Notes: generated by a model from the sequence alone, not told the origin. A DNA stretch of 64,000 nucleotides from Gemmatimonadota bacterium (GCA_002686955.1 NYZA01000120.1:12719-76718), one strand, 5' to 3'; shown: positions 9,448 through 18,627, counted from the first letter of the stretch. Made by a program: numbers and translations.

Positions 9448-10748
9448 CGGAGATGACCTCAATTCTGTTCGGCGCAGGCTCCGTTGTCGTTCTGCTCGGA
9501 CTGAGCGCGGTCTTCAGCGGCTCCGAAACGGCGATCATCTCATTGTCGTCAAACGACGTGGATCGCCTTCCCGACGAAGAGGGGGCGAGTGGGAAGGCGA
9601 TCGCCGAGCTGCGAGAGGATCCTACACGTTTCTTGGTGGGGGTGCTTTTGGGCAACACACTCGTAAACGTTGCGGCCTCGTCGGCGGCTGTTGGGCTTGC
9701 GCTGGCCGCCTGTGAGCTGGGAAACCTGCCTCCTTGGACCGGCGTCGTGGGCACGGTCGTGGTGATGCCACTTGTGCTGCTGGTGTTCGGTGAAGTGACT
9801 CCGAAGTCGATGGCGTTTTCGAATGCGCGCCGATTTGCTCTAAAGACCGCGGTCCCCGTTCATATATTCTTCCGCCTCTGTTCGCCACTGATCGGCGCTC
9901 TCCACCGACTTACGCGCCTCGGAAGACTCGTGGGGGGCCCAGGCGCGATCTCGTCGCCGGAAGAGATTCGCACTCTCTTGAGGGTCAGCGATGAAGAGGG
10001 GCTCATCGATTCCGACGAGCGTGAGTTGATCGACTCGGCGGTCGAGCTATCCGAGACACTCACGCGGGAGATCATGGTGCCTCGGCCCGATATGAAGGCA
10101 ATCGAAGTGACCGCTTCCCACGCCGAGGCGCTCGACATGATCGATTCCTCTCGCCTTTCGCGCTTGCCGGTTTACCGGGAGAGCGTCGATCAGATCATCG
10201 GCGTACTGCATGCCAAAGACCTGCTTCAATTCATCAACCGAGAAGACGAGTTCGTGCTGGAGGGAACGATTCGTCGCGCCCATTTCGTGCCGGAAGCGAT
10301 GAGCATCATCGATTTGCTGCAAGCCATGAAGGGCTGGAGCTCCCAGATGGCGGTTGTCGTGGACGAATACGGCGGCACATCGGGGCTGGTGACGCTCGAA
10401 GATGTACTTGAGGAGCTCGTCGGCGAGATATGGGATGAACATGACGAGGAAGAGGTTCTCCACGAATTGTTGGGCGATGGATCGATCGTGGCCGATGGGC
10501 GGATGAGCGTGGACGATCTCTCGGAGTTGGTCGGCGTCGACCTCGAGGGGGAAGGGTACGACACTGTCGGCGGGTTGATTCTCGATCGGATCGGAGATAT
10601 TCCGAAAGCTGGGCGGATTCTGAACGAGCGAGGCGTCACATTTCTAGTTGAAAAGGTAGTGCGAAACAGAATCAGGCGAGTGCGCGTCACATTGCCTGAA
10701 GCCGACGCGGTCGTTGATTCGGAGAAGGGCGAAAGGGGGGCGCCGTGA
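9444..10748 (+). CDS. CNNM/CorC family transporter-like protein, first copy
   Basis: A 434-residue membrane protein with an N-terminal CNNM (DUF21) transmembrane domain (about 1-170), a pair of CBS domains (about 190-320) and a C-terminal CorC_HlyC domain (about 340-425). Typical motifs are FSGSETAIISL, RLPVYRESVDQIIGVLHAKDLL and VVDEYGGTSGLVTLEDVLEE. Bacterial relatives (CorB/CorC, MpfA) are linked to Mg2+ export or tolerance, but older annotations call them hemolysins. The GTG at 9444 overlaps the ybeY stop and has GGAGG at 9428-9432; an in-frame TTG at 9426 is less likely. A paralogue follows at once. Confidence 0.9.
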   Translation: MTEMTSILFGAGSVVVLLGLSAVFSGSETAIISLSSNDVDRLPDEEGASGKAIAELREDPTRFLVGVLLGNTLVNVAASSAAVGLALAACELGNLPPWTGVVGTVVVMPLVLLVFGEVTPKSMAFSNARRFALKTAVPVHIFFRLCSPLIGALHRLTRLGRLVGGPGAISSPEEIRTLLRVSDEEGLIDSDERELIDSAVELSETLTREIMVPRPDMKAIEVTASHAEALDMIDSSRLSRLPVYRESVDQIIGVLHAKDLLQFINREDEFVLEGTIRRAHFVPEAMSIIDLLQAMKGWSSQMAVVVDEYGGTSGLVTLEDVLEELVGEIWDEHDEEEVLHELLGDGSIVADGRMSVDDLSELVGVDLEGEGYDTVGGLILDRIGDIPKAGRILNERGVTFLVEKVVRNRIRRVRVTLPEADAVVDSEKGERGAP

Positions 10749-11998
10749 TTGTAGGGGCATTGATCGCTTGGGCCTTCGCCTGCTCGTTCTTCTTTGCGGG
10801 CACGGAGACGGCATTCACGACGCTAAATCGCCTGCGGATCCGTACCTGGTCAGAGGGAGAAGGGAACCGCGCAGAGGCAGCCCGATCGGTCGAGGGGTTC
10901 ACGGCGGAGCCCGATCGATTCCTCACTACGACATTGGTCGGCAACAATATCGCGATAGTCGCGGTGACCGCTCTCGTGGGCTTCTTGTTGGAGCGAAAGC
11001 TCGCGGATGGAGATCTCGCGGGAGCGATCGACGCGCTAAATGTGTTGTTGGTGACACCGGCGCTGCTCGTTTTCGGCGAGATCATCCCGAAGTCGCTGGC
11101 TCGGCGCTACCCGAACCGGACAGCGCTGATCTCGATCCGACCTCTACGAGCCGCCCATTGGGTGTTGCGACCGATCGCGTGGCTCGTGGGGCGTATTGCC
11201 GGGCGCGTTCAAGCCACATTTCGTCTCCCGAGTGGTACGGCGCGCTTCGCGTTGCGTCGCGAAGATGTACTCGATCTCTTGAGAGGACAGGAAGAGGATG
11301 GGGCACCGGACGAAGAGGACAAGATCATCTCGGGGATCCTCGATTTTGGCAGTACGACGGTGCGCGAAGCCTGGACGCCGCGAACGCGCATGGTCTGTCT
11401 CGACGTCGATGCGGGGGAGGAAGAGATACTAGAGGTAATCTCAGACGGTCGCTTCTCGCGCTTGCCGGTCTTCAAAGAGGATGTCGACCATATTGTCGGG
11501 GTCGTGCATGCGCGCGATCTCCTGCTCGCTTCGAGAAAAGGCCCGATTCGGCTGGAATCCCATCTTCGTTCCGTTCTCTATGTTCCGGAGCAGAAGAAGG
11601 CGGATGAGCTGCTCGAAGCGCTCAAAGGGCGAAAAGAGCATCTCGCCGTCGTGCTCGACGAGCACGGAGGCACCGAGGGTATCGTGACGCTGGAAGATCT
11701 GCTGGAGCTTATCGTCGGCGATATTCGAGACGAGCACGATGCGCCGGACGACCTTCTGCGCCCAATCGACGATCGGGCGTGGACCGCAAGCGGGCAGATC
11801 GAGCTCGATGATCTGGAAGAACGAGTGGGGTTGGAGCTGCCGGAAGGGCAGTACGAGACCCTCGGCGGCTACGTCATCGACACGATGGGCCGCATCCCTC
11901 GCAAGGGAGAGGTGGCGTTGGCTCCGGGAGCGCGCATCACCGTGCTGAAGGCTTCCGATCGAGCGGTTCAGCTCTTGAGGGTCGATCTGCTGGACTGA
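10745..11998 (+). CDS. CNNM/CorC family transporter-like protein, second copy
   Basis: A 417-residue paralogue of the preceding gene with the same layout: CNNM membrane domain starting at FFFAGTETAFTTLNRLR, two CBS domains (RLPVFKEDVDHIVGVVHARD, VVLDEHGGTEGIVTLEDLLE) and a CorC_HlyC tail. The GTG start overlaps the stop of the first copy by four bases, so the two are probably made together and may form a heteromer (inference). With the downstream mgtE gene this gives three magnesium-related membrane proteins in a row. The plus-strand gene run is then broken by a 218-bp gap that holds a repeat element. Confidence 0.9.
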   Translation: MIVGALIAWAFACSFFFAGTETAFTTLNRLRIRTWSEGEGNRAEAARSVEGFTAEPDRFLTTTLVGNNIAIVAVTALVGFLLERKLADGDLAGAIDALNVLLVTPALLVFGEIIPKSLARRYPNRTALISIRPLRAAHWVLRPIAWLVGRIAGRVQATFRLPSGTARFALRREDVLDLLRGQEEDGAPDEEDKIISGILDFGSTTVREAWTPRTRMVCLDVDAGEEEILEVISDGRFSRLPVFKEDVDHIVGVVHARDLLLASRKGPIRLESHLRSVLYVPEQKKADELLEALKGRKEHLAVVLDEHGGTEGIVTLEDLLELIVGDIRDEHDAPDDLLRPIDDRAWTASGQIELDDLEERVGLELPEGQYETLGGYVIDTMGRIPRKGEVALAPGARITVLKASDRAVQLLRVDLLD

Positions 11999-12026
11999 TC
12001 GCCTGTCGGCCGAGGAACCTGTTGCG

Positions 12027-12212
12027 CTAGCCCGGATATCTCACGAGATTCCGTAGCGAGACCGTGCAGGTTCTTGTCCTGCCGGTGCTTCGCACCGTTT
12101 CGCGCGGAGGCGTGCTGGTTGCACGTCGCACAAAGCGAAACGGTGGGGGAAGCGCCGCCAGGGTGCGGAGATGCGTCGCCACAGCAGAAAGTTGGTGAGA
12201 TATGTGGGCTAG
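12027..12212. mobile_element. 186-bp MITE-like or IS-end element with terminal inverted repeats
   Basis: The ends CTAGCCCGGATATCTCAC (12027-12044) and GTGAGATATGTGGGCTAG (12195-12212) are inverted repeats matching at 16 of 18 positions. The outermost CTAG could instead be a 4-bp target duplication. The inside has several nested hairpins: GCAGG/CCTGC, CGGTGC/GCACCG, GTGC/GCAC, and the longer pair CACCGTTTCGC/GCGAAACGGTG. No protein is encoded. The right end supplies an in-frame ATG for mgtE. It looks like a non-autonomous element or a leftover IS end; a structured regulatory RNA is the main alternative. Confidence 0.55.
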
Positions 12213-12216
12213 GCTC

Positions 12217-13623
12217 ATGGGCGTCATTCCGGTCGAGATCCGGCGTAAGCTCTCACCCATGGACGGCCGCACCCCCGATCTGCCTTCGCGCGACGAAATC
12301 ATCGACCTCCTCAATCTGGGTGCCAAACCAGCGCTGAGAGAGGCGATTGCGCCGCTGCACGCCGAAGACGTGGCCGAGCTGGTGGAATCGCTCGGACCCG
12401 AAGTTGGGTCCCGACTTTTGGCGGCTCTGGAGAGTGAGGCCGCCGGAGAAGCGCTGGCCGAAATGCCGGACCAGGCCCGCGAGCACGTGCTCGAGGAGAT
12501 GAGCTACGAAGCGATCGCCGACGCGGTCGACACACTTCCCGCCGACGACGCGGCCGACGTCATCGGAGATCTCCACGGCGATCAGCGCATGCAGGTTCTG
12601 GGCGATCTCGACGTCCAGGAACCGAAGATGGTCGCCGAGCTCCTCTCCTACCCCGAGGATTCAGCCGGCGGGATCATGACGCCGGAAGTGCTGGCCGTGC
12701 CCTACGACAGCTCGGCGGCGGACGTGATCGAGCGCTTGCGCGGGGCGCCGACCGCCCACGACGACGTGTTCACGGTCTATGTCGTGGATGCGGACGGGCG
12801 GCTCGCGGGCCGGCTGCCGCTCCAGAATCTCGTGACCGCCGCTCTCGCGACACCCGTCGAGGCGATGATGGAAAGACCGCTCGTCTCCTGCCGGGTCGAC
12901 GAGGATCAGGAGCAGGTCGCCCAGATCATGGCCAAGTACAATCTGGTCACGATCCCGATCGTCGACGATTCCGAGCGTTTGGTGGGCAGGGTCACCTTCG
13001 ATGATGTCATCGATGTCATTGCCGAAGAGGCGACCGAGGACATCTTGCGGATGGCCGGCTCGAACGAACGCGAAGTCGCGGAGCGTTCGTCGATTCGGAT
13101 CGCACGCGTTCGCCTACCATGGGTCGTGGTTGGACTCCTCGGGGGACTCTTCTCGGGAGTGCTGATGTCTCGTTTCGAGTCGGTCCTTCAACAGGTGCTC
13201 GGCCTCGCCTTTTTCGTCCCAGCCGTCGCGGCATTGGGCGGCAACGTGGGGATTCAATCGTCGACGATCGTGATACGCGGCATGACCGTCGGGGACTACA
13301 CCTTCACGGGTGTTTGGACCCCGATCCTGCGCGAGATCAGGGTGGGGCTGGCGATCGGTGCCGTTTGTGGCGTTGTCGCGGCGGTCTTTGCGCAGTCGTG
13401 GCTCGGTGACCCGGGAATCGGGCTGATCGTGGGACTGGCGATGTGGGGGACGGCGCTTTGCGCGGCGATCGTGGGAGCCGGGCTCCCCTTCCTTCTCTCG
13501 CGTTTCGACGTCGACCCCGCCGTGGCGACCGGTCCTTTCATCACCACGGCGAACGATGTGTTGGGCGTCTTGCTCTACTTCTTGCTGGCAGCCGCGCTCT
13601 TCGGGCTGATCGGGCAGCCGTGA
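12217..13623 (+). CDS. mgtE: Magnesium transporter MgtE
   Basis: Mg2+ channel of the MgtE family, about 468 residues. Order: N domain of superhelical repeats (ETLPADDAADVIGDL-type motifs, here DTLPADDAADVIGDL), a CBS pair that senses cytoplasmic Mg2+, a plug helix (EEATEDILRMAG), then five transmembrane helices starting at RLPWVVVGLLGG with ALGGNVGIQSST near the pore. The end FITTANDVLGVLLYF is typical. The start is uncertain. An ATG at 12202 lies inside the terminal repeat of the upstream element, the ATG at 12217 lies just after it, and an ATG at 12259 is also in frame; none has a good ribosome site. The stop overlaps the recO GTG. Confidence 0.93.
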   Translation: MGVIPVEIRRKLSPMDGRTPDLPSRDEIIDLLNLGAKPALREAIAPLHAEDVAELVESLGPEVGSRLLAALESEAAGEALAEMPDQAREHVLEEMSYEAIADAVDTLPADDAADVIGDLHGDQRMQVLGDLDVQEPKMVAELLSYPEDSAGGIMTPEVLAVPYDSSAADVIERLRGAPTAHDDVFTVYVVDADGRLAGRLPLQNLVTAALATPVEAMMERPLVSCRVDEDQEQVAQIMAKYNLVTIPIVDDSERLVGRVTFDDVIDVIAEEATEDILRMAGSNEREVAERSSIRIARVRLPWVVVGLLGGLFSGVLMSRFESVLQQVLGLAFFVPAVAALGGNVGIQSSTIVIRGMTVGDYTFTGVWTPILREIRVGLAIGAVCGVVAAVFAQSWLGDPGIGLIVGLAMWGTALCAAIVGAGLPFLLSRFDVDPAVATGPFITTANDVLGVLLYFLLAAALFGLIGQP

Positions 13624-14390
13624 GCTCATATCTGGTCGAATTGGAAGGGATCGTCTGTGGCGGCCGACCCACAGGCGAGACGAGTCTTCTGATCACCATC
13701 TTGACCGAGAACCGCGGCAAGCTCACCGTCTACGCTCGTGGTGCACTTCGCGACCACCGTCGGATCGGCGGCGCCCTCGACACCTGTTCGCGGAGTGCGT
13801 GGAGTCTTCTCCCGCGTGGCGGCGGCGAGGACCGAATCCCCCTCGTCGACCAAGCCGATCTGATCGATGCGCACCCTTCGCTACGCCGCGACCTGGGTCG
13901 GTTGTTGCGGGCACTTTTCATGATCGAAACCGTGAGGCTCCACTACGGAGGAGGCGGGGCCCTCTACGATCACCTGGCGGCGGGGTTGGCCGCCGTCGAT
14001 CGGCGTCCACACACCGGCAGGGGATTTCTCTGGTGGTTCGTCTCGAGACTTCTGGAGCTCTCGGGCCATGCGCCGGAGCTCGCGCGCTGCGTCGTCTGCG
14101 CGAAGGGAGAGACGATCGTGGGCCTCGACCCTTCTGCGGGAGGAGCGATCTGTGGGGCGTGTGCTCCAGGCCGCGCCCGGACCATGGCTCTCGGGCCACA
14201 GGGTCTGAGGGTTCTGCGGGGCTTGGCCTCCGCGGGCGGCGTCGATCCGAGCGCAACGCGGGATCTGTCCCCCAAAACGTCCCGTGAAATAGGCTCGATA
14301 CTGAGGGCATGGATCGAATGGCCGGTCGGGGGCGACGTGCCTTTGCCCGCCCTTGACGCCCTTCAGCTGTTGGGATCGACCTCCAGATGA
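13620..14390 (+). CDS. recO: DNA repair protein RecO
   Basis: A 256-residue recombination mediator that loads RecA with RecR in the RecFOR pathway. It has an N-terminal OB fold (LVELEGIVCGGRPTGETSLL, then LTVYARGAL), a helical middle and a four-Cys zinc site, CVVCAKGE and AICGACAPG. The GTG at 13620 overlaps the mgtE stop, and the same frame is open upstream only as a shadow of mgtE. The stop overlaps the next ATG (ATGA). Length and order are normal for RecO. Confidence 0.9.
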   Translation: MSSYLVELEGIVCGGRPTGETSLLITILTENRGKLTVYARGALRDHRRIGGALDTCSRSAWSLLPRGGGEDRIPLVDQADLIDAHPSLRRDLGRLLRALFMIETVRLHYGGGGALYDHLAAGLAAVDRRPHTGRGFLWWFVSRLLELSGHAPELARCVVCAKGETIVGLDPSAGGAICGACAPGRARTMALGPQGLRVLRGLASAGGVDPSATRDLSPKTSREIGSILRAWIEWPVGGDVPLPALDALQLLGSTSR

Positions 14391-16453
14391 TGGCTCCCCT
14401 TCTCATCGCGTCGATCGTGGCCGTGCAGCCGATCGCGCGCCACGGCGGCGCGGTGCATCCCAGCGAGACCGACTGCACCCCCTGCGACGCACGTTGGGAT
14501 GTCGACCTATTCGGCACCACTCTCAGGAGTGGATCCGACCCCGGCGGCAGCCCCGTCGACAGTGTTCAGTGGGCGCTAGACCCGCTTCACGATGACGCGG
14601 TGGTCCGGCGCCTGGCCCTCGGCTTCGAGATGCCCTTCTACTACGATCGCTACGACAGCATCGCCGTTGGAGTGAACGGATTCCTGAGCTTTCTCGGCAA
14701 CGATCTACCTTCGATCGCGGGCGATCGGCCGGCCCCGCTCCCCTGCCCCGTGCAGCCTCACGCGAGCATTGCGCCCTTCTGGGCCGATCTCGCGCTCGGG
14801 AGTGTCGGCGCCCTCTTCTTCCGCACTACACCGGACTCGGCGCTCGTGGAGTGGCGGGGGCTCGAAGATGATTCGGGGGCGGGACCGTACACCTTCCAAA
14901 CCCGCATTTTCCCCAGCGGAGAGATTCGCTTGATCTGGATGGAGCTTCCGGCGCAGCTCACGGAGCATGTCGTTGGTGCAACGGACGCCCGCGGCGTCGA
15001 CGGACTGAGCGTCTCCGCAACGCCGGTCGCGGGCACCGCACTCACGATGACGCGTCCCGGCGATTTCGACGGGCTGGCGCTGCTCGAAATTGTGTTGCCG
15101 AAGCATTCCATTCCAGCCGGCACCATCGATCGCCCGACCATCCTCGTGGCGAACCCAGGGGATGACGCGATCGAGGGAGATCTTCTGGTTACGGTGACAC
15201 GCGTCGAGGATTCCCAGCTGGTCGCCACGCTTGCTCCCGATCCCGCGGTCCTTTCCTTCCCCGCCCGCTCGCAGACCGAAGTTCGCATGGAGTCGTGGAC
15301 CCCGGGTCCTCCGGGGCGATATCGCTTCGACGCGGCGGTGACACCGGGGCTCGCGATGTACGAATTGCGGGACGAGGTGCTGGCGGCGGCCACCCGCGAC
15401 ACGAGCGCGGTCCTCGGCGGATTCAAAGCGAGCGAGCTATCCGACGCGTACGCACTCCGCGATCCCGGCGAGTGGGCGATTCGCTTCCTGGCCGACTCCT
15501 TGGCGGGAGCCGAGGCATCACTCGTTCGGGTGTCGTTTTGGGAGGGGTGGCCCGACACCGAGGCGCAGGAATTCGAGATCGAGATCTTCGGAACGGGACC
15601 GGGTGGCGGTCCCTCCGACGAGGGGCTGCACTCCCCGGTCAGTGCGTCAGGTTCGGCCGGCTTCGTCGACGTCCCCCTCCCGCTCGGAGTAGCAATCAGC
15701 GACACTTTTTTCGTGATCATCCGCCAACCCCTTCCCTTTCCTGATTGCGACGCAGTTTCATCCGACGCGAGCCAAGATGTCACGCTCTATCCGCGTCATT
15801 GGGCGCGCAGCTGTGGCACGGACAACTGGGAGAAGCTCGAGTCTCCGGGCCTTGGCGGTGATCTCTTCGTGGAGCTCTATCTCAGCAGCCCCGTGGGTGT
15901 CGCGGGGGGAGCACCACCGGCCCCGCATTGGAAGATGGTCGAGGGGCGTCGAATACAGATCGATTGGGAGTATATCGAGGGAGCCCGGTCGTACCGTCTC
16001 TTGCGTGCCATGCCACCATCGGCGGACTGGACCGTCGTGGCGGAGCTGGGACCCCACGAGACTTCGTATGCCGATCGTCCGCCGCGCTCGCGCGGTGTTG
16101 TTCGCTATGCCGTCGCCGCCATCGACAAGAAGGGGCTTGCCCTGATCTCCGAATCGATCGACGTCCCGATCGGGCGTGGTCGTCTGCTTGCTCCGGCTCC
16201 GGTGCCGGCCAATCCGCGCGTCGAGATCGGGGTCGAGCTGCCGGAGGGCGCCGCCGGCGTGTCGGTCCGAGTGTACGATGTCGCGGGCGCTCTCGTGCGA
16301 ACGCTGCACGAGGGTGCGCTTCGCCCCGGCGTGCATAGATTCGTGTGGCAAGGCGAGAACGAGCGAGGCGGGGCCGCCCCCTCGGGTGTCTACCTCTTGC
16401 AACTCGATGCCGGTGGGGAGATCGACACCAGGCGGATCGTCCTTCTGCGCTGA
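14387..16453 (+). CDS. Secreted protein with C-terminal FlgD-like sorting/Ig module
   Basis: A 688-residue exported protein of unknown function. It starts MMAPLLIASIVAVQP, a short signal-like segment. Residues about 60-200 form a beta-rich region with FYYDRYDSIAVGVNGFLSF and SIAPFWADLALG, the pattern seen in nidogen-like extracellular domains. A fibronectin-like domain precedes the C-terminus (about 500-595), and the last 85 residues are a FlgD-like Ig module with VRVYDVAGALVRTL and PSGVYLLQLDAGG. Such tails are common on surface and secreted proteins of FCB-group lineages and may act in sorting. The ATG overlaps the recO stop. The substrate or partner is not known. Confidence 0.75.
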   Translation: MMAPLLIASIVAVQPIARHGGAVHPSETDCTPCDARWDVDLFGTTLRSGSDPGGSPVDSVQWALDPLHDDAVVRRLALGFEMPFYYDRYDSIAVGVNGFLSFLGNDLPSIAGDRPAPLPCPVQPHASIAPFWADLALGSVGALFFRTTPDSALVEWRGLEDDSGAGPYTFQTRIFPSGEIRLIWMELPAQLTEHVVGATDARGVDGLSVSATPVAGTALTMTRPGDFDGLALLEIVLPKHSIPAGTIDRPTILVANPGDDAIEGDLLVTVTRVEDSQLVATLAPDPAVLSFPARSQTEVRMESWTPGPPGRYRFDAAVTPGLAMYELRDEVLAAATRDTSAVLGGFKASELSDAYALRDPGEWAIRFLADSLAGAEASLVRVSFWEGWPDTEAQEFEIEIFGTGPGGGPSDEGLHSPVSASGSAGFVDVPLPLGVAISDTFFVIIRQPLPFPDCDAVSSDASQDVTLYPRHWARSCGTDNWEKLESPGLGGDLFVELYLSSPVGVAGGAPPAPHWKMVEGRRIQIDWEYIEGARSYRLLRAMPPSADWTVVAELGPHETSYADRPPRSRGVVRYAVAAIDKKGLALISESIDVPIGRGRLLAPAPVPANPRVEIGVELPEGAAGVSVRVYDVAGALVRTLHEGALRPGVHRFVWQGENERGGAAPSGVYLLQLDAGGEIDTRRIVLLR

Positions 16454-16478
16454 AACGGATCCGCGCCGGACCGACGGG

Positions 16479-17255
16479 TCAATCGTCGCCGAGCATCGAC
16501 TCGATCAGCTCGATCGCCTCCACGGCCTGCCCCTGGAAATGGTTGTTGGCATAGACAAAAACGTCTTCCGCTTCTTGTAGCATGCGACGGATTCGTGGCA
16601 CCCACTCCTTGAGCTCGTCGGATCGATAGCGGTAATCGTAGCGCTGCCAGGCATTGTCGTGCTCCCACCAACGTTCGGTGTTCCGTCCGTGCAGGCGCAG
16701 ATATCCGGGATTCGCGGTCACGATGGCCTCACGCGGCGGCAAGCCGGGGAGCGCGGGCAGATCCACACTCGCTAGAGCAACGCCGCGCCGACTCAGGCCC
16801 TCGGTGACAGAAGCGCGCACCCACGAGTCGTGACGCACTTCGACGACAGCAGCGCGCGTGTCAAAGGCCTCGAGCGATCGAGAGAGGTATCGCCGGTTGG
16901 TCGCCGTGTAGTGAAACGAGAATGGGAATTGAAGCAGGACCGGCCCACGCCCGAGCGGGGCGATCGCGTTGAAGAACTCGCTCAGGATCGGCACGGGATC
17001 TTCCCGCCGGACGTGGGTCACATCTCCGGGTGCCTTCACGCTGAATACGAATTCGTCACCGACCTTGGCTCGCATCGCGGCGTACGAGGACTTCGGCCCT
17101 ACGCGGTAGTAGGTCGAGTTGATCTCGACCGTGTCGAAGCGTTGCGCGTAGAAAGAAAGCCACTCCCCTTGTGGAACCCCGGGTGGATAGAAGGGACCGA
17201 CCCAGTCTTTGTATGCGTACCCGGAGGTTCCGAGTCGCAGGCGAGCGGGAAGCAT
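16479..17255 (-). CDS. DUF72 domain protein (YecE-like)
   Basis: A 258-residue DUF72 protein with a TIM-barrel-like fold predicted for the family. Clear signatures are LRLGTSGYAYKDWVGPFYPP at the start, FDTVEINSTYYRVG, then FVFSVKAPGDVTH, PVLLQFPFSFHY, YLRLHGRN and DVFVYANNHFQGQAVE at the end. The function of DUF72 is not established. It is convergent with the secreted protein before it and divergent from the thiouridylase-like gene after it, with only about 70 bp between the two starts. Confidence 0.85.
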   Translation of the reverse strand: MLPARLRLGTSGYAYKDWVGPFYPPGVPQGEWLSFYAQRFDTVEINSTYYRVGPKSSYAAMRAKVGDEFVFSVKAPGDVTHVRREDPVPILSEFFNAIAPLGRGPVLLQFPFSFHYTATNRRYLSRSLEAFDTRAAVVEVRHDSWVRASVTEGLSRRGVALASVDLPALPGLPPREAIVTANPGYLRLHGRNTERWWEHDNAWQRYDYRYRSDELKEWVPRIRRMLQEAEDVFVYANNHFQGQAVEAIELIESMLGDD

Positions 17256-17323
17256 GGAGCGATTCTACCCTTGGAGGATATGGTACACTGCGCAATTCTC
17301 TTCCCCTCACGAGATTGAGAACA

Positions 17324-18379
17324 TTGAGCTCCAAAAAGACAAAGCGTCGTCCAAAGGCCGTTGCCCTTCTATCGGGCGGACTCGACTCGACCTTGGCCCT
17401 TCGCATGATGAAAGACCAAGGGGTCGAGGTGCATGCGGTGAATTTCTACACCGGCTTCTGCGTTGTCGAGTCGAAACGGGGCCAGGGGCGTAAGAACAGC
17501 AAGGGGGAGCCGTACCGGAACGAGGCGCTACGCGCCGCGGCTGATGTTGGGGTCGAGGTAGAGCTCGTCGACATCTCGAAAGAGTATATGGACATGGTCG
17601 TGAGCCCCCGCTTCGGCTATGGGGCCAACGCCAATCCGTGCATCGACTGTCGCATCTTCATGCTGAAGAAAGCGCGAGAGATCATGGAAGAGGTTGAGGC
17701 AGATTTCATCGTGACGGGCGAGGTGCTGGGACAAAGGCCGATGTCGCAACGACGGCATCCGATGCAGGTGATCGAAAGGGCATCGGGACTCGAAGGCAAG
17801 ATCGTGCGTCCGCTCACGGCGCGCTCCTGCGCTCCTTCCGACGCCGAAAAGGAGGCGCTGCTCGATCGAGAGAAGCTCGGCAAGATAACCGGCCGCTCTC
17901 GCAAGCCGCAGATGCAGCTCGCGCGCGAGCTGGGCATCGAGGACTACCCATCGCCCGCGGGGGGGTGTTGCTACCTAGCGGACGAGTCCTACGCGAGAAA
18001 GTTCTACGACTATCTCGATCATCTGGACGAGCGCCACTTGACCGCACGCGATGCGATCGTTCTGGCCACAGGTCGCCATTTTCGAATCGGGAATCGCACT
18101 AAGGTGATCGTTGGCCGCGACGAAGAGGAAAACCGCGTACTCGAGACACATATCGGGTCGGAGACAAGGCTCTTTGCAAGAGACTTCCGCGGCCCGCTCA
18201 CTTTGCTCCAGGGTGAAACGAACGAAGGCAACTTGCGCATCGCGGCCTCTCTCGCCGCGCGCTACGGCGATGGCAAGCGGGAGTCCCAGGTACGCATCGG
18301 CCTCGAGACCGCTGACTCGGAGCGCACCCTGACCATCGCCCCATGCTTCGACGAGGATCTGGATCGGTGGAGAATCTGA
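17324..18379 (+). CDS. PP-loop tRNA sulfurtransferase-like protein with NFACT-R-like C-terminus
   Basis: Predicted ATP-pyrophosphatase of the MnmA/ThiI group, about 351 residues. The PP-loop is VALLSGGLDSTLALRMM; two cysteines lie in CIDCRIFMLKKA and two more in GGCCYLAD. The C-terminal third (GRHFRIGNRTKVIVGRDEEE and on) resembles the RNA-binding NFACT-R module found on a family of MnmA-like enzymes. It probably makes a thiolated base in tRNA, but which base is not shown. The TTG at 17324 is the best start; upstream codons in this frame run into the divergent DUF72 gene and look non-coding. The next gene is TusA, a sulfur carrier, which fits a sulfur-relay pair. Confidence 0.78.
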   Translation: MSSKKTKRRPKAVALLSGGLDSTLALRMMKDQGVEVHAVNFYTGFCVVESKRGQGRKNSKGEPYRNEALRAAADVGVEVELVDISKEYMDMVVSPRFGYGANANPCIDCRIFMLKKAREIMEEVEADFIVTGEVLGQRPMSQRRHPMQVIERASGLEGKIVRPLTARSCAPSDAEKEALLDREKLGKITGRSRKPQMQLARELGIEDYPSPAGGCCYLADESYARKFYDYLDHLDERHLTARDAIVLATGRHFRIGNRTKVIVGRDEEENRVLETHIGSETRLFARDFRGPLTLLQGETNEGNLRIAASLAARYGDGKRESQVRIGLETADSERTLTIAPCFDEDLDRWRI

Positions 18380-18615
18380 ATTCGGAGGCCCCGGTCGTCG
18401 ACGCTCTCGGCGAGCTCTGTCCGGTGCCGATCATCGAGATCGCCAAGGCGATCAAGGCGGTCAAGCCGGGTGGGTTGGTAAGGCTTCTGGCCGATGATCC
18501 CGGGGCCGAAAGAGACATGCTGGACTGGGCCAAGGCAACGCGTCACGAGATCGTCGAGCTTCTTCATGGTCCGGGCCAGCGGCTCGAAGTGCTCGTTCGT
18601 CATCGACACGATTAG
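18367..18615 (+). CDS. tusA: TusA/SirA-like sulfur carrier protein
   Basis: Small protein of 82 residues with the TusA signature CPVPIIEIAKAIKAVKPG, whose first Cys carries persulfide sulfur. The tail matches TusA folds (LLADDPGAERDMLDWAKATRH). The likely GTG start at 18367 overlaps the end of the PP-loop sulfurtransferase gene by 13 bp; an ATG at 18343 is the alternative. Its position suggests that it hands sulfur to the upstream enzyme. The link between this pair and the following smpB is only co-location. Confidence 0.85.
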   Translation: MENLNSEAPVVDALGELCPVPIIEIAKAIKAVKPGGLVRLLADDPGAERDMLDWAKATRHEIVELLHGPGQRLEVLVRHRHD

Positions 18616-18627
18616 GGAGTGCGGACC

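Noticed and set aside
11999-12216. Mg2+ riboswitch (M-box or ykoK type) before mgtE
   Set aside because: The sequence has paired ends and hairpins but I could not match it to the conserved M-box core; inverted terminal repeats with CTAG tips fit a mobile element better.
16190-16453. Type IX secretion sorting domain in the FlgD-like tail
   Set aside because: The tail resembles FlgD-like Ig modules used in sorting, but no T9SS components are in the window, so I name only the fold.
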